Counted from the first letter of the stretch, positions 36,085 through 47,417 are shown. The stretch: DNA of 64,000 bases from Plasmodiophora brassicae (GCA_036867785.1 CP145417.1:496001-560000); one strand, 5' to 3'. Program-made: numbers and translations. Notes: generated from the letters alone by a model not told the origin.

Positions 36085-37331
36085 TGAGCCAATCCATTAA
36101 CGAAAATCGAGCTGAGATTAAGAGATGATATCCATTCGGCACAAGTGCAATATGCATTTCTATAATAAACGCTTAATTGTTAGGTTAAATGCATCAGGAC
36201 ACTGTTGCGACCTTGAGTTCGCAGTCCGTGGCGGAGTTCGTAGCTGACTGACCTATCTGGCTTTGCGGACATTCCGGACATTCTCACGGTGTTGCCGTGG
36301 CAGTTCACGGACTACTAAATTCATTCTGTTATTGTCCTGCCATTGTCCACGTGTCCCTGTTTCAATTTGCATGGTGCATATGTGACGAATGGATATCATT
36401 TCTTAATTTTCTATACCATATGATTGTGACGAATGAACATATTTTCGGAATATCGATGGCGACGCCCCTCGCCACCTAAAAACTGGATCCCCTCGCCCCC
36501 TGTAATTACCCTGTTCCTGCCGTTAGAGCACGACTTGAACATACGTCACTCTGCTGCCGCACGAACCGGACGAGTTACACACGCATTCCCGCAGTCTAGA
36601 CTGACTGTACCTCACATCCGCGAATGGAAAGTCACGCTCGCATTCTAATAGGTTCATGTGGGCTGGTGTGTCAGCAATACCAAGGTGCGGGAATACAGTT
36701 GGATTGTCATCCCGGACGACGATACATGGTTGTTGTCGTGCCAGTCCCCCGGCCTCCCATGTGTGCCTTTGTATCATATGTACAGCATAGCAGCACCTAT
36801 GATGTTGTTCACGGTCATCACCCCCTGTCATGGCACGGCCGCCGAGACCGCCGATCACTTGCCGGACATGCGCAGTTCCCGTCAGACCAGTCGTGTGCTT
36901 CCAAGAATAGACCGCGGACTTCCGGAGCCCGTCGCGGACTCCGGAGACACAGTGGAGGGCGTGAGGCCAGACGGCCCGAAATAAAGAAGACTGACAATAG
37001 TCACCAGAGAGAGACAGTTGACGTCATAGACTGAGAGGCTATCAGCAGACAGCCAGAGAGCTCAGTTAGCTTCTCACCGGGAACGTCTCGAAGCTTGAAG
37101 GACGTCACAGCCTTCGACAACGTTCGGCGTTTCGGCACCACTGGCATCACGACACGTCGGTTGCATAGGCCTGTGCCAGAACGGCCAGCACAGCGGTTTA
37201 TGGATCGTCGAAAACCACACTGCTTATCGCAGGCAGGTCAACCGGTGCTGCCGGAAATCACTACAAACGTCGGAGGCGGTGGGTGCGGGAAAGCAGTACT
37301 GCAGATGGTAAACATCGGGGATGAGATAAAC
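36085..37331. other. Gene-poor, locally AT-rich region
   Basis: 36090-36450 is more AT-rich than the rest of the window. Short open frames occur but none shows a domain, signal or splice pattern that I trust. Confidence 0.4.
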
Positions 37332-37989
37332 TCAGCCGGATCCATCGACGTTTGCACGCTTCGGCGACGTGCTCTTCTGTTGTTCGCACTGGGCGTCCGC
37401 GCCCTGCGTCGAAGCGAGGTTGTCACGGTCGGTGGACACCAGCTTGCCCGCGTGGTCGTAGACGACGCTCAGCGGTCGCGCCCCGGGTCTCTGTAGGTGA
37501 GCGCGCACGTCATCGCCGTCGGCGACGTTGTGTACGGTCTCACCATCGCACAAGAAGTACTGCTTCGTCTGCGCGTAGCGACTCTCCTCGCTCAAACAGA
37601 TGGCCACGAGCTTGCGTTGCCCGGCGGCCTGCGATGGCAAGCTGATGGCGAGGCCGCACAGTTGCAGCAGAGTCTCGCCGAACAGGAACTTGACGGGGCA
37701 ATCCACCTGTCAAAGTCGCACAGCTCGGGTCACTTTGCCGTTGTCGATCGATGAAAGCGTAAGCTTACCCTCAGGGCGTTGCCGGAATGGTCGGCATCCG
37801 TCCAGTGCATTGCAATGACGACCGTCCTGGACCACCGGGACGCCAGGGAGCTGGTGTAGGCCTCTGCTCGAGTGTGTCGAGTTTTTGTGAGCAAGTCGAG
37901 CAGACTATGTCGTGCTCAGAGATGGGCAGTTTGCCCAGTAGGTCATTCACGGACACGGTCGTCGACGATGAGCGCCCGAACATGGACAT
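37332..37989 (-). CDS. Hypothetical protein, two or more exons
   Basis: From the ATG at 37989 a first exon reads M-S-M-F-G-R-S-S-S-T-T-V-S-V-N-D-L-L-G-K and contains C-S-T-C. After an unresolved junction, S-L-A-S-R-W-S-R-T-V-V-I-A-M-H-W-T-D-A-D is joined over a ~57-bp intron to V-D-C-P-V-K-F-L-F-G-E-T-L-L, and the frame runs to the stop at 37332. Phase fits at the second intron. The tail is polar (Q-Q-K-S-T-S-P-K-R). No family recognised. It may be a gene remnant in this repeat-rich zone. Confidence 0.4.
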
Positions 37990-38451
37990 CAAGTTGAACA
38001 GCGGTACCGTCTGACCGTGTTGTCGTTCGGTCTGCGACAACCCATTCACTGGACCGAAAATAAATTCATTCGCAATACAAAACTCCGCCTATTGCCGATG
38101 TACCCAGATATGATACATTGACGATATAGAACGATGTACCCTGTCTGCGCAGTCCAGTAGGTTGAAGCCATATATAACTGCATTCCGACTGCGCGGCGCA
38201 ATACATCCCCGACATGTAGATCTGTACTCAGGATGCACTGCGTAATACGTCGCAGGACATCCGATCGCTGACAGCTGTATCGACAATGTATGGGCTGAAT
38301 ACTTGTTCTGTATCCGACCACGATACATTGTGAGTACGAATGCCATTTTTCCAAGACTTCTGAAACGAATGGATTCGCGTACTGTATTCACATTTCACAG
38401 CTCAGAATTTTCGGTGACAATACCATCGTCCCTTGCCGCTCGACGGGAGCG

Positions 38452-39446
38452 TCATTGCCGTGCTAGATGCCGCCGGATCCAATTGCCGACGTGACGCGGC
38501 AAGTCGACCTTGGTGGAGAGCGTTACGTTGTCGAACATCGGGCACTGGAGTGCTATTTCACTTCGCAGCACTTCCAGGAAGCAAAACCATTCTTGCGGAA
38601 GGCCCTGTTGCAGCAGCAGACCGACACAGCGGTCAACGATTCCAACGTCCGCGTTGACAGCGATGCCGTGGTCGTCCATCATCAAGCTCGGATGATCGAC
38701 AAGGCACGCTTTCTGCCTCTTGACAGGGCTCTTGTTGCTTGTTGAGATGCCTGAGGCGAGCCGTCGATGCTTGAGCTCATTTTGGATGACTGTAACGCAT
38801 CCCAATTAGAAGCAAGGCCGACATGGCACGCTTAACCGAACTTACAGATTTTGATTTCTTCGAACGGAAACGTCTCAGCAACGGCCTGCTCGATCTGGTG
38901 TTCCTCCACAAGCCATTGCTGTACCCGTCTTGGCAACTCCTTTTTAGTAGACAAGGCCACAACATCTGCCAGCTTGTGGTCCAGGACCAACCTGACAACG
39001 GAACATGTCAAATTTGTTGCAAACGAGATATAGATTCTACATACTGCCTCAACGTTTCCTTGCACAAGAGAAATTGAACGCGCCCCGAGTCGTTTCTCTG
39101 GCGGACACCTTTGCCGAGAAATGACTGCAGGTGAGCCTGGATCAATAGACGGTCCAGTCTTTGCACTGCCGCTGCCGCCATTCCCATGTTTTTCCCTCAC
39201 TGCTAAAGGAAGACCATTCAAACGTATGATAGTGCGATCGTGTGTCGTCGGTGCAACCTTTCTTCCCGATCGGACACGGGTGGTGAAAAGACAGTTGATT
39301 CGGAGGAGACGCAGCCAGGCCGTCACGACGAGACTGCTTGTCTTCGTCTTCCAGGGACGCGATTGGCGAAGGCGGAACCCCGGCTGGCGCGGCTCGAACG
39401 CGACTTCGCGAACGTCCGCCTGCCGGCGAGAAGATGCGGGCGCCAT
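38452..39446 (-). CDS. Hypothetical protein with a duplicated C-terminal module
   Basis: From the ATG at 39446. The last two exons join in frame over a ~56-bp intron (about 38777-38832; donor GTAAGT). The exon before the intron ends with V-V-A-L-S-T-K-K-E-L-P-R-R-V-Q-Q-W-L, and the exon after it ends with V-T-L-S-T-K-V-D-L-P-R-H-V-G-N-W-I. These are two copies of the same module separated by a basic, NLS-like stretch K-S-P-V-K-R-Q-K. Upstream part is Arg/Ser-rich and its exon structure is doubtful. It lies inside the possible inverted-repeat element. No family recognised; the internal duplication is the best argument that it is real. Confidence 0.4.
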
Positions 39447-40449
39447 CGACGTCGTACGGTAGTCCTTTCAAATAACGCGCCTCCGCGGCCTCCTCCGCCC
39501 TCGCGGATGTTGTCGGAGTCCGTGATCCACTCAATATTAGGGCGAACCTCAATATACCGCAGCACGCGCACGACATGGCAATGTTTTCGATGTTTAAAGA
39601 CACCATTTTCCGGCGCAACCCATGGCCGTGACGGTACGATGTGGTTGCCTGGGTGACTCACGTGCCGGCGTCTGCCCCGATGGGGCGGAGATCGATGGGT
39701 TCAGTCTCGTGACAGTACAGTGCTTCCCGGTGCAGGTCGAGCCTATGCGACGTGGCACTACGAGGCACCGCGTATCGATGTCACCCCCCAAACGCAACGT
39801 CCGCCACCGCGCGACCGCGTCCGATTCCAGTCGTCTGTGGCCGCCAACGAATTCGTCGCGCTCACCATGGGATCCACGAGTTCCCTCGCGCCGGGATTCG
39901 TTACCATCCGGGGATGGTAACCAGGTGCCGCTGCATCTCAACCGCGGAGGGTTGTCCCCACCCTATGACAGTGATGTCAGGGGAGCACCGTCACTTGACG
40001 ACAACCCGCAAGGGCGCCCCCCCGTTGGCGGTATACCGCGACACTCTGGAAGCGCGGCCCTACTAGTCTTCGTAATGATGAAGACGACGGCTGAACCCCG
40101 CTGGAAAGCACCGACGAGGACGGCAGGTGCTCCTCAGATAGCGTTGCAGTTTCGCCGCTGTCTGACAAAGCTCGAGATGCTGCCGCCCGTTTCGTTTTAC
40201 AATATCAGTAAGTTGATCGACTGGACTCTGCTCTCAGGCAGACAACTTATGGGAGCGTCACTGTAGGTGCCTTCCTTTAAGTCCACGTTCCCGATATATA
40301 GTGTCAAGTACGTCGGTCCAGGTCGCGGCTTTGTCTGGACTTCCCCTATAGAATGATGGATCGACAAGGGGGCAGCCAAGGAACATTTCCGCAAATTACC
40401 AGATAACGTCAGCTGCGGTGAGGCTGAGGTAATCAACGCATGCATCTAA
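39447..40449. other. Region with overlapping open frames, no supported gene
   Basis: High-GC DNA with open frames on both strands (for example + 39622-40266, - 39142-39618), all Arg/Ser/Pro-rich without signature. These look like composition-driven frames. Confidence 0.35.
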
Positions 40450-41176
40450 TTGGTCCCTTTGGCGATATGTCTGTTGATAGCCGTTACTCTCCTCAGGTGT
40501 GGCCGTAGTTCGGAATACTCCTGCAATCATGGGAATCCTCTCGTGTTTGGGCAAATGCGATATTCTGGCATGGATGTGGCGGCGAACATTATGTCGTTGG
40601 AATTCCCCGAACATCAGGCGAAACCCTTCATCTTATCACTGGACATTCGATGCTGGATCCATCAACCTTGTCACACAAGGACTGGCAAGCGTTCAAGGAA
40701 CATCCATGGGCTCTGCACTACCTGGAGGCATGCAGTAGGTTCGCTGAAACGACGGTCGCGCGAGTCGGTAACTATGACGAAGTGACAGGCGCTATCGACG
40801 TCTTTGACGAGTTCTGTCATGATAGTTACGGCTGCTGTCTACTTCCATCAAATGCCACAACCTTCCAAAGTGTGAAGTTCGGTACGATTGCTCTTTATAT
40901 TGCACCCACCTATAGTTACTAACGCATGCATCGTCCAGGACATGTAAGGTGGCAGGCGCGACATGGCCGTCATTCGACAACCGACAACGATTACGTTGCG
41001 GCATTCGTTGATACAAACGGGGACGTGCACTTAGGAGCAATCAACGAAGTACTTCGCATCGAGATGCCGCTGGCGCCGCCGCGTTTAGCGATACAATCGC
41101 TAACGCTTGAATTATTCCACTGCAGCGGTAAAGCACGGCGCCACCTGGTTGACTCCTTGATTCACCATTTGCTATG
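40450..41176 (+). other. Possible exons of an unrecognised gene
   Basis: Open frames at about 40450-40785, 40650-40922 (M-L-D-P-S-T-L-S-H-K-D-W-Q-A-F) and 40926-41176 (N-D-Y-V-A-A-F-V-D-T-N-G-D-V-H) have protein-like composition and could be exons of one gene in the putative 3.6-kb element. Splice joins were not resolved and no domain was recognised. Confidence 0.3.
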
Positions 41177-42452
41177 ATTGAGCAGATGGTTGGGACATGA
41201 TCTCGTGTCCGATTGCCGCCCCCCATTCCTGCGTCGTCACTCTAGACAAGGACCGTGTACTTGCTACGCATCGCCTGCAGGATAGCCCGATGTTCCCCAT
41301 CGTGCATGCTGTCCGTTGTAACGTTGCTCGGCCTAGTGCCTAGTCATCTGCCAGCGAGTCGGCGACGACGTCGTCAACGATAGCGAGGCCGCCTCAGCTG
41401 TTCCTTTTGTATGCCTTCTCTTGAGAGCAAACGCTATTCCCCTCGCGTTGGTGTCAACCAGCTACTGACTATAAACAATGTGGACATGTGCTACTAAAGC
41501 ATGTTAAAGACCATCCGGACTCTGCGATATGCTGTATTGGCAATGAATGCAATCAGATACACTGGCAATATGTTTGGCAGATATATCACCAATGTATCGA
41601 ACCTTGGAATACAGTGGCGATACAAGGCCTCGCGGATGTATCCGCGCTGAATCCATTTTCGGCCCAGTGAATTGCACCTCGTGCATTTGGAGACCAGGAC
41701 GTGATCGAAATGCAACAGATCTTCCATGATGGAGCGCCAGCCAGACCGACCAGGTCCGCATCGTCCGGCTTCCGGTCGACCATGACCCGGCATCCGGCGC
41801 GCTCGAACGCGTCGACGTCTGCGGAGCGCTCGTGGGTGTACACCCGCACTTCTAATAGCGATATCACGTGCTTGAAACGGTTGGACGAATCATTTGTACT
41901 TTTACTAACTTGTGCGGTTTGGACAGGTGACGGTGCTGGATCCTACGCCCCTGGCTCCAAGGATACACCCTGGCAGGCGCTCTGCGAAATCGTCCCGAAT
42001 AATGTCGTACTCGTGCGAGCTGTTATGGCACGGCCGCGACGGGGGTCGCGCAGCCGCGCAGTTTGAATAAACGTCCACGGCAACCGACGGCTTCGGCAGT
42101 CGGTTCACAGGCGGCAACATAAATTAGACGCGAATCTGGTCTGCATAATTCCGCGTGGCAACATGACAGGAGCGACCCTGTCAACTACGGTCCCTGGAGA
42201 CGACGCTGCCTGTTGGTGCCTGAATGCTCCCGGCCGTAGGCATCCCCTACCTTACCAACGTTCAATTGCAGCTCTCTAACTGTGTTGCCCAGGTACACGT
42301 CACAGGTGACCGTGCAAACACAGTCGTCCGCGTCCGCAACGTCTTTCTCTGACCGTCAGCCAATACACTGCCAGTTTCTTTTGGTGTTGCGCGTTTCGGT
42401 TCGTCGCGATGGAAGCCGAGGCACACTGCTCTCATCACACTTGCCGTCACGT
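41177..42452. other. Mostly non-coding, repeat-rich stretch
   Basis: Contains the right end of the possible inverted-repeat element (about 41515-41670). A minus-strand frame near 41730-41867 reads L-E-V-R-V-Y-T-H-E-R-S-A-D-V-D-A-F; it may be a gene fragment but has no neighbours to support it. Confidence 0.3.
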
Positions 42453-42826
42453 ATGGAGGACGGACGTCAACGCCAGTTGGAGAGGGTCGCCGTGTTGGAG
42501 CCAGCCCGACGGGACATCTGCGCGTGCGCGTCGACCTCGGTGCTGCGCACGCACGATGAGCGAATGAGGCCGTTCCTGGAGCGTCCGAGCGACATGTAAG
42601 TCATCCAGGGTTGCGTGATTTCGGGACCAGACCCGACTCCACGTCTTCCATAGTCCCGTCAGTTTGCGAGCCACGTACAACGCGCGTGTTCTCGGAGAGG
42701 CTGCTCGCTCCACGGACTTGGCCATTGCGCATTCCGCAACGCATCATCATCATCAATGGCGTCATCGTCGTCGTCGGCACCGCTGTCGCCCTCCTCGTCA
42801 TCATGGCTCAACGAGTGTGCCGATGA
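42453..42826 (+). CDS. Small hypothetical gene, two exons, overlapping the kinase gene start
   Basis: ATG at 42453; exon 1 ends at a good donor (GTAAGT at about 42597). An acceptor near 42659 restores a frame (R-P-S-D|I-P-V-S-L-R-A-T-Y-N-A-R). It would then run past the ATG of the downstream kinase-like gene in another frame, which is unusual. It could instead be 5' UTR of that gene. No family. Confidence 0.25.
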
Positions 42827-45080
42827 TCTAATGCGGGTCGTCGCCGCCTATCGTGAAAGCCCACGCGCCGACATGGACCAAACTTCGCTGTATTTTCAAG
42901 CGATAGCGGTTTTGCCCGCTGATCGGCGGTCCGAACAGCACGCCAACATGCTAATTCAGATGTACAACGACCGACTGCGGGCCGCTGCCGATATACCTGC
43001 CTTGCCACCGCAGTACCGTCGTGGTGATCTGGCAGCCGCTGCGTCCGACACCGCCGCCCACGAGTATAACAAGTTGAGGCCGTCCATGCAGCGCAATAAG
43101 TTCCCGTTGGCGTCCCTGTCTCGGGCATATTCCCTGTCGCAATTTGGCGTCGTCTCAGACTATGCGCTGCAGCAGCTGGTTCCCAACTTCAACCGTGACG
43201 CGTATGGGAGCATCGCCTGGCAGAACGAGGTCTCAGGAGACGGCGACACAATGATGGCGTTGCTGCCAGAAGAAGACTGGTTCCCATCGCGCATGGTCAA
43301 GCGGTCGCTCGACGTCAACAACGGTGGTGATATCATCAAGAATCAGTACGTCCGGTACTGTCGGGAGGTCGCCATCGGTGTCGTCGTCGAGTTTCAGCAA
43401 TCAACCCTGAGCGGCGAGCGCCAAGAGCTGCAGTTCCACTGCCGCTTATGGGACCGGCTCCTTAACGCATTGCTGCGTCCGCTGACCAAACCGCTGTTGA
43501 CGTCGGTGTTGGAGCTGTCTATGGCCGGCGTGATTGAGGGGTACTCCCCGCAGTTCGCTGACTACGCGTGCATGCTGGCTCCGGATAACAACGATGAGGA
43601 TCGTGTCGCCAGAGCACGGCAGCTGCCTCTGCTTCTGGTCGAGGTATCGTCGCACGCCGTCGGGAACGAAGAAGATCATAAGGATTTCCGCAAATTGCTC
43701 GTCATGATGGCGGTGACGCTGCTTGCACGCATCGGTTCTGTTCGACGTCGTCCTGTCGGCGAACGGAGCAGCTTGCGCCAGTTCGGGTTGCTTGTCGGCG
43801 CGTTCCAATTCCAGCCAGTTGTCATGATTCCGATTTTTGATAACGACCACGATGCGGGCCGTGTGTCGTTCGTTGCTCGCTGCGACCCGACCTGGCGATC
43901 GTTCGTACGGACGCCTTCGCATGAAGCAGTGCAGCTCCAGGGTGTCTACAGCGACATTGAGGCGCCGCAGTCGTTGGACCGTGACAATGAGGCGTTCCTC
44001 ACGGAGTTGGCGCATCGCGTCGCATCGGCCGCCGCTGCAGTCGCTCGCACAAGACCCCCTCCTGATCCGGCGCCGCAACAAGCCGACGTCCTGAACCGGC
44101 TCCGCTCTTTGTCCTCCTTTTGCGACGCCGTGCGTCGTCAGGCCAGTGTCTTCCACGCGATGCTGTCGCATGGCGACGTCGAGGACGTGTTTCCGTACCC
44201 GACTTCGTTTGGCCCCCCACCGTCATCGCGGCCATCCACGGCGAAGCGGCCGCATTCGCAGCGGACGCCGTCGAAACAATCATGGAGTCCGCGCACGAGT
44301 TCTTCTGGTCGTCCACCGCGCAAACGCGGACGCTCCGACGGACCAAGTCGTACTCGCCAAGCTGCGTCTGTCGCACTCGTCGATGACCTCGCCGTCAAAC
44401 ACAAGATGGGCAGCGCCGCCGAAGAGCCCGCGCTCATGCGGGACTCTCAGGGCGACGGCGTCGCACGCCTGTTCGGGTCCATCGTCTTGCCGCGCAGCAA
44501 CGGCGGCGGCGTTGTTCTTGTTGAAGAGCGCCTCGACGACGTCGATTTCGGGCAGTTGTCAGTTAACGACATCGGCTTGGTGCTTGTGCGCTTCTTTATC
44601 GACGGCTTGGCCGCACTCGGCACGTTATCTCGCGCCGGCATTGTCCACCGCGACATTAACCCGAACAACATCATGTACAGCGTCGCCGTGCAAGGTTGGC
44701 GGGTGACCGATTTCGATCTGGCGTGCCGTGTGGACGACCCGCAGACGGGCGTGGAGCTGCGACCCGGTGCCGGTACCCAAGGGTACATCGCGCCGGAAGC
44801 GCTGGACGCCGGCGTCTATTCGGCGGCCTCCGACATGTGGAGCCTGGGTCGCACAGCGGCATATTTCCTGTCCTGTGCTCAGGACGAGGTGTGGAGGCGC
44901 CCCGACGCTCCCCACAAGTTCGACGACGTTCTTTGCCACCTGGAGATGATAGCGCACAACATGTCGGCACCTGAGCCCGCCCAACGCGTCGTATCGCCGA
45001 GCGTCCACGAATTCCTGGTCGACTTTCACAATGAGTTCCAGCAGAATTCTGCGGACAACGGCTTCATTGCCAGGCGATGA
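42756..45080 (+). CDS. PD-(D/E)XK-like nuclease domain fused to FunK1/Crinkler-type kinase
   Basis: Intact single-exon ORF of 774 residues after a Ser-rich start. The N-terminal half resembles a restriction-endonuclease fold: V-S-D-Y-A-L-Q-Q-L then P-L-L-L-V-E-V-S-S-H-A-V-G-N near residue 290-300, followed by a long helix and a V-G-A-F-Q-F-Q-P-V-V-M-I-P strand. A basic, Pro/Ser-rich linker (residues about 480-530) has an NLS-like R-K-R-G-R. The C-terminal kinase has Lys in L-A-V-K-H-K, H-R-D-I-N-P-N-N-I-M (about 629), T-D-F-D-L-A (DFD in place of DFG, about 650) and A-P-E-A-L-D (about 678). The H-R-D-I-x-x-N-N and D-F-D pair is typical of FunK1 and related kinases. This REase-kinase order is known in Crinkler-type effectors thought to stem from transposons. 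No signal peptide is seen. Substrate unknown. The glycine loop is not obvious. Confidence 0.65.
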   Translation: MASSSSSAPLSPSSSSWLNECADDLMRVVAAYRESPRADMDQTSLYFQAIAVLPADRRSEQHANMLIQMYNDRLRAAADIPALPPQYRRGDLAAAASDTAAHEYNKLRPSMQRNKFPLASLSRAYSLSQFGVVSDYALQQLVPNFNRDAYGSIAWQNEVSGDGDTMMALLPEEDWFPSRMVKRSLDVNNGGDIIKNQYVRYCREVAIGVVVEFQQSTLSGERQELQFHCRLWDRLLNALLRPLTKPLLTSVLELSMAGVIEGYSPQFADYACMLAPDNNDEDRVARARQLPLLLVEVSSHAVGNEEDHKDFRKLLVMMAVTLLARIGSVRRRPVGERSSLRQFGLLVGAFQFQPVVMIPIFDNDHDAGRVSFVARCDPTWRSFVRTPSHEAVQLQGVYSDIEAPQSLDRDNEAFLTELAHRVASAAAAVARTRPPPDPAPQQADVLNRLRSLSSFCDAVRRQASVFHAMLSHGDVEDVFPYPTSFGPPPSSRPSTAKRPHSQRTPSKQSWSPRTSSSGRPPRKRGRSDGPSRTRQAASVALVDDLAVKHKMGSAAEEPALMRDSQGDGVARLFGSIVLPRSNGGGVVLVEERLDDVDFGQLSVNDIGLVLVRFFIDGLAALGTLSRAGIVHRDINPNNIMYSVAVQGWRVTDFDLACRVDDPQTGVELRPGAGTQGYIAPEALDAGVYSAASDMWSLGRTAAYFLSCAQDEVWRRPDAPHKFDDVLCHLEMIAHNMSAPEPAQRVVSPSVHEFLVDFHNEFQQNSADNGFIARR

Positions 45081-45381
45081 GTCTCCTCGGTCACCCGCAC
45101 ACCATCGCTTGTCGTCATCGCCAGGGCACCACTCTCTCGGGCTTTTCAGTTCGATACAACAATCCGTCTTCCCGTCCGGTCGCATTTCACGCAGGACAAG
45201 GGCCCCTTGTGGGCTACCACTACCTGACTTCGTGGATCGATCGTGTGACGGTAGTGACTCTCTGCTTTGTGCACTGTGAGGCACGCCGAAACGTCCGAGC
45301 AAGAAGCAGGGCGCGGCTGCAAAGAGCATCCATGGGTTTAAAAATTAGAGTGGAGCATTTTACAGCCTCTAGAGTGTTGAT

Positions 45382-45963
45382 TTAAACCTGCTCGGCGGTG
45401 AGTACAGAGATGGGCCGATTTGCTGGCGACGGTGAAGGAGTGGTTGGTGATCCGACTTGCGCGTTCGGTTGCGCGAGGCCCCCATGAAAGACATCGGCGA
45501 CGGATTCGACTAGCGTGTGTTGGATATCCGATCGCATTGCCAAAGCCTCGAGTGTGTACCGCACGGCCAGGGCCTGCGCTAGCGTCATTTTCTCGACAAT
45601 GAACAGGACCGCAGCTAACTGCACGACTTTCGCCTCGGTGGGGCGCACCGGCGCAAACACGTTGAAGCGCTTGTCTGCAAACGCCAGGCCGGCGAACGAC
45701 GTCGGTGCAATACCGTGCGGCGGGCGATCAGCGCCAGCATCGTCCGGCGAACCGCTGCCGTATAGCATTTGATGTGCGTGAAGGCTGGCGGCGGGCGGAG
45801 ACGCAGGCATCTTTGTCAACCGGTGACCGGCCTCGCTGATGATCGGATGACGCAGCTCAGGGAACATGTACGGCGGACGGCGTTCGACCAACGATCGTGT
45901 CGAAGCGTCTTTCCGCATAATCCAACTTTTGTTACAATTGTCGTCTGGATGGGCTGAAACCAT
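45382..45963 (-). CDS. Hypothetical protein, alanine/proline-rich
   Basis: ORF of about 193 residues from the ATG at 45963. It has R-R-P-P-Y-M-F-P-E-L-R-H-P, a linker with Pro/Ala/Ser, then an apparently helical region (E-A-K-V-V-Q-L-A-A-V-L-F-I-V-E-K and A-Q-A-L-A-V-R-Y-T-L-E-A-L-A) and a Pro/Ser tail. No family. It faces the 3' end of the nuclease-kinase gene, about 300 bp away with nothing recognisable between. Confidence 0.4.
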   Translation of the reverse strand: MVSAHPDDNCNKSWIMRKDASTRSLVERRPPYMFPELRHPIISEAGHRLTKMPASPPAASLHAHQMLYGSGSPDDAGADRPPHGIAPTSFAGLAFADKRFNVFAPVRPTEAKVVQLAAVLFIVEKMTLAQALAVRYTLEALAMRSDIQHTLVESVADVFHGGLAQPNAQVGSPTTPSPSPANRPISVLTAEQV

Positions 45964-46209
45964 CTGTATGCTCCTCGCGTCGTGTTCTATTCGAATCTGT
46001 TGGTCAGACCTCCCTGCGTGCAATATTTAAAAAGATATTGCAGTTTGTATTTGCGACACGATTGCGTCGAAAACTCCGAAGCCATAAAGGGTTAATCTTT
46101 CGATGTTTTACAAATCGCGGTATTTTTGTGAAACAGAGGGAGTACGTAGCAACCGGCCATTCGACGGGCTCACGACAACGGCCACTTCAGCGGGGTCGTT
46201 CGCCATGTA

Positions 46210-46376
46210 CTTACGGTGGAAACAAATATTTGCATCACTCGGAAGAAATACTTGGATCACGAGGAAGAAATTGTTGCATCAACAGGAAGAAACAAGTGGG
46301 TCACGCGGAAAAAAATGTTTGCATCATCCCGAAGAAATATGTGGATCAACGGTCAAAAATTAATGGATCACGGGGA
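46210..46376 (+). repeat. Left inverted repeat with ~22-bp iterons
   Basis: Units begin GCATCAC/GGATCAC and contain GGAAGAAA. Seven can be counted to about 46376. Confidence 0.7.
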
Positions 46377-46476
46377 GCCGCCGTTAGCGGGCGACGACGA
46401 GGCGGCCACCTCAGCATCGAACGCTGCAGCGCAGCAACGTAGCTCGAGAGGTACACCTGCATGTTAGTACCAACAT

Positions 46477-47281
46477 TTGGAAGTTGGCTTACAGGATCCA
46501 TCGTCTGCAGCTCGGTGCGGCCGTCCGGCGAAGAACCCAGAAAGCATCCCGCGGCTGGATCCAACCATCGCGTGTGATCCACGAGTCGCAGACATCCGGT
46601 TCACCCCAGCGGTTTCCGGTACCCTAAACGCTGCCAATCAGCGACGACTTGATGAACAACGACGAATTGCTCGAGAGAAAAGCCGGCAACATGCATTGCA
46701 ACAATTTCAGCAACTCCAGTGTGTAGCTGATCACGTTCGCGCGGTCGCCAACAGGAAAATCGAACGCTACAGGTTGATATCGGAACGCGAACGAGCATTT
46801 GCTGAAGAGTTGTCCCAGTGGCAAGTTAAACTGATAGCGGGTGACGGTTCATATTGGGAAGGCGACTATGAAGCGATGTCTACTGGATGAGGTGAACCGC
46901 ATATCAATTGACGATATTCGGCGAACGTACGACCATATGAGGGAGTTCCTCGCGTACTGTAAGGATAGACGACCCGTCTTCACGCAGAAGCTCTACGAGT
47001 CGGCGCATCACGGAGATGAAGCGCGCACGTGCCCAGCCCTCTCTGTCGATGTCGAGGATCTGCTGAACAGTTACTTGCCGCAGTTCTATGACGAGTTTAC
47101 TCCAGCTGGCTGTCAGCATTTGCGCGAAGTGTTCGGTTGTTCGCGCTTGACGAAGGAGTTTGTCGAGAAGTTCTGCGACGGTCAGGTTCATGCAACGCAG
47201 TTAGAAGAAGATGCTGCTCACGAAGGTGTTCCGAATGATCCAAAGTCACCATTCACTGAAAGGCCCACGTTATCGCCATGA
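46477..47281 (+). CDS. Coding sequence inside the TA-flanked element, unrecognised
   Basis: Two frames overlap: 46477-46890 (Gln/Arg/Glu-rich, likely coiled coil, e.g. N-A-A-N-Q-R-R-L-D-E-Q-R-R-I-A) and 46841-47281 (V-N-R-I-S-I-D-D-I-R-R-T-Y-D, C-x-x-L-R-E-V-F-G-C). An intron near 46850 could join them, but no junction was convincing and the first frame lacks an ATG. Not transposase-like. It may be a captured host gene piece or an accessory DNA-binding protein. Confidence 0.35.
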
Positions 47282-47417
47282 CGGAAAAAATAAATGGATC
47301 ATGATCCACACGTTTTTTCCGCTTGATCCACTTGTTTCTTCCTGTTGATGCAACTATTTTTTCCTCGTGATCCAAATATTTCTTCCGAGTGATGCAAATA
47401 TTTGTTTCCACCGTAAG
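47273..47417 (-). repeat. Right inverted repeat with ~22-bp iterons
   Basis: Reverse complement of the left repeat with scattered substitutions; six or so units. Confidence 0.7.

Larger units (their letters stand above)
38046..41670. mobile_element. Possible 3.6-kb inverted-repeat-bounded element
   Basis: The left end (from about 38044) and the reverse complement of the right end (to about 41672) both read ATTCACTGG, then A/G, CCGAAAAT, then ATTCA, and go on as diverged subterminal DNA rich in GATACA/TGTATC words (38070-38340 and 41515-41650). This is the arrangement of a DNA transposon with short TIRs and subterminal repeats. No convincing target duplication was found and no transposase recognised; the interior holds hypothetical ORFs only. 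Similarity is moderate, so two copies of a dispersed repeat in opposite orientation is an alternative. Confidence 0.35.
46210..47417. mobile_element. 1.2-kb TA-flanked DNA element with iteron-built inverted repeats
   Basis: Ends are CTTACGGTGGAAACAAATAT (left) and its reverse complement (right), each next to a TA dinucleotide (46208-46209 and 47418-47419), as in Tc1/mariner-type insertion. Inverted repeats run ~145-165 bp inward and are made of 6-7 degenerate ~22-bp units of the form GGATCAC-n-AGGAAGAAAT. The interior has two overlapping plus-strand frames but no transposase signature, so it is probably non-autonomous and may carry captured coding DNA. Confidence 0.65.
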
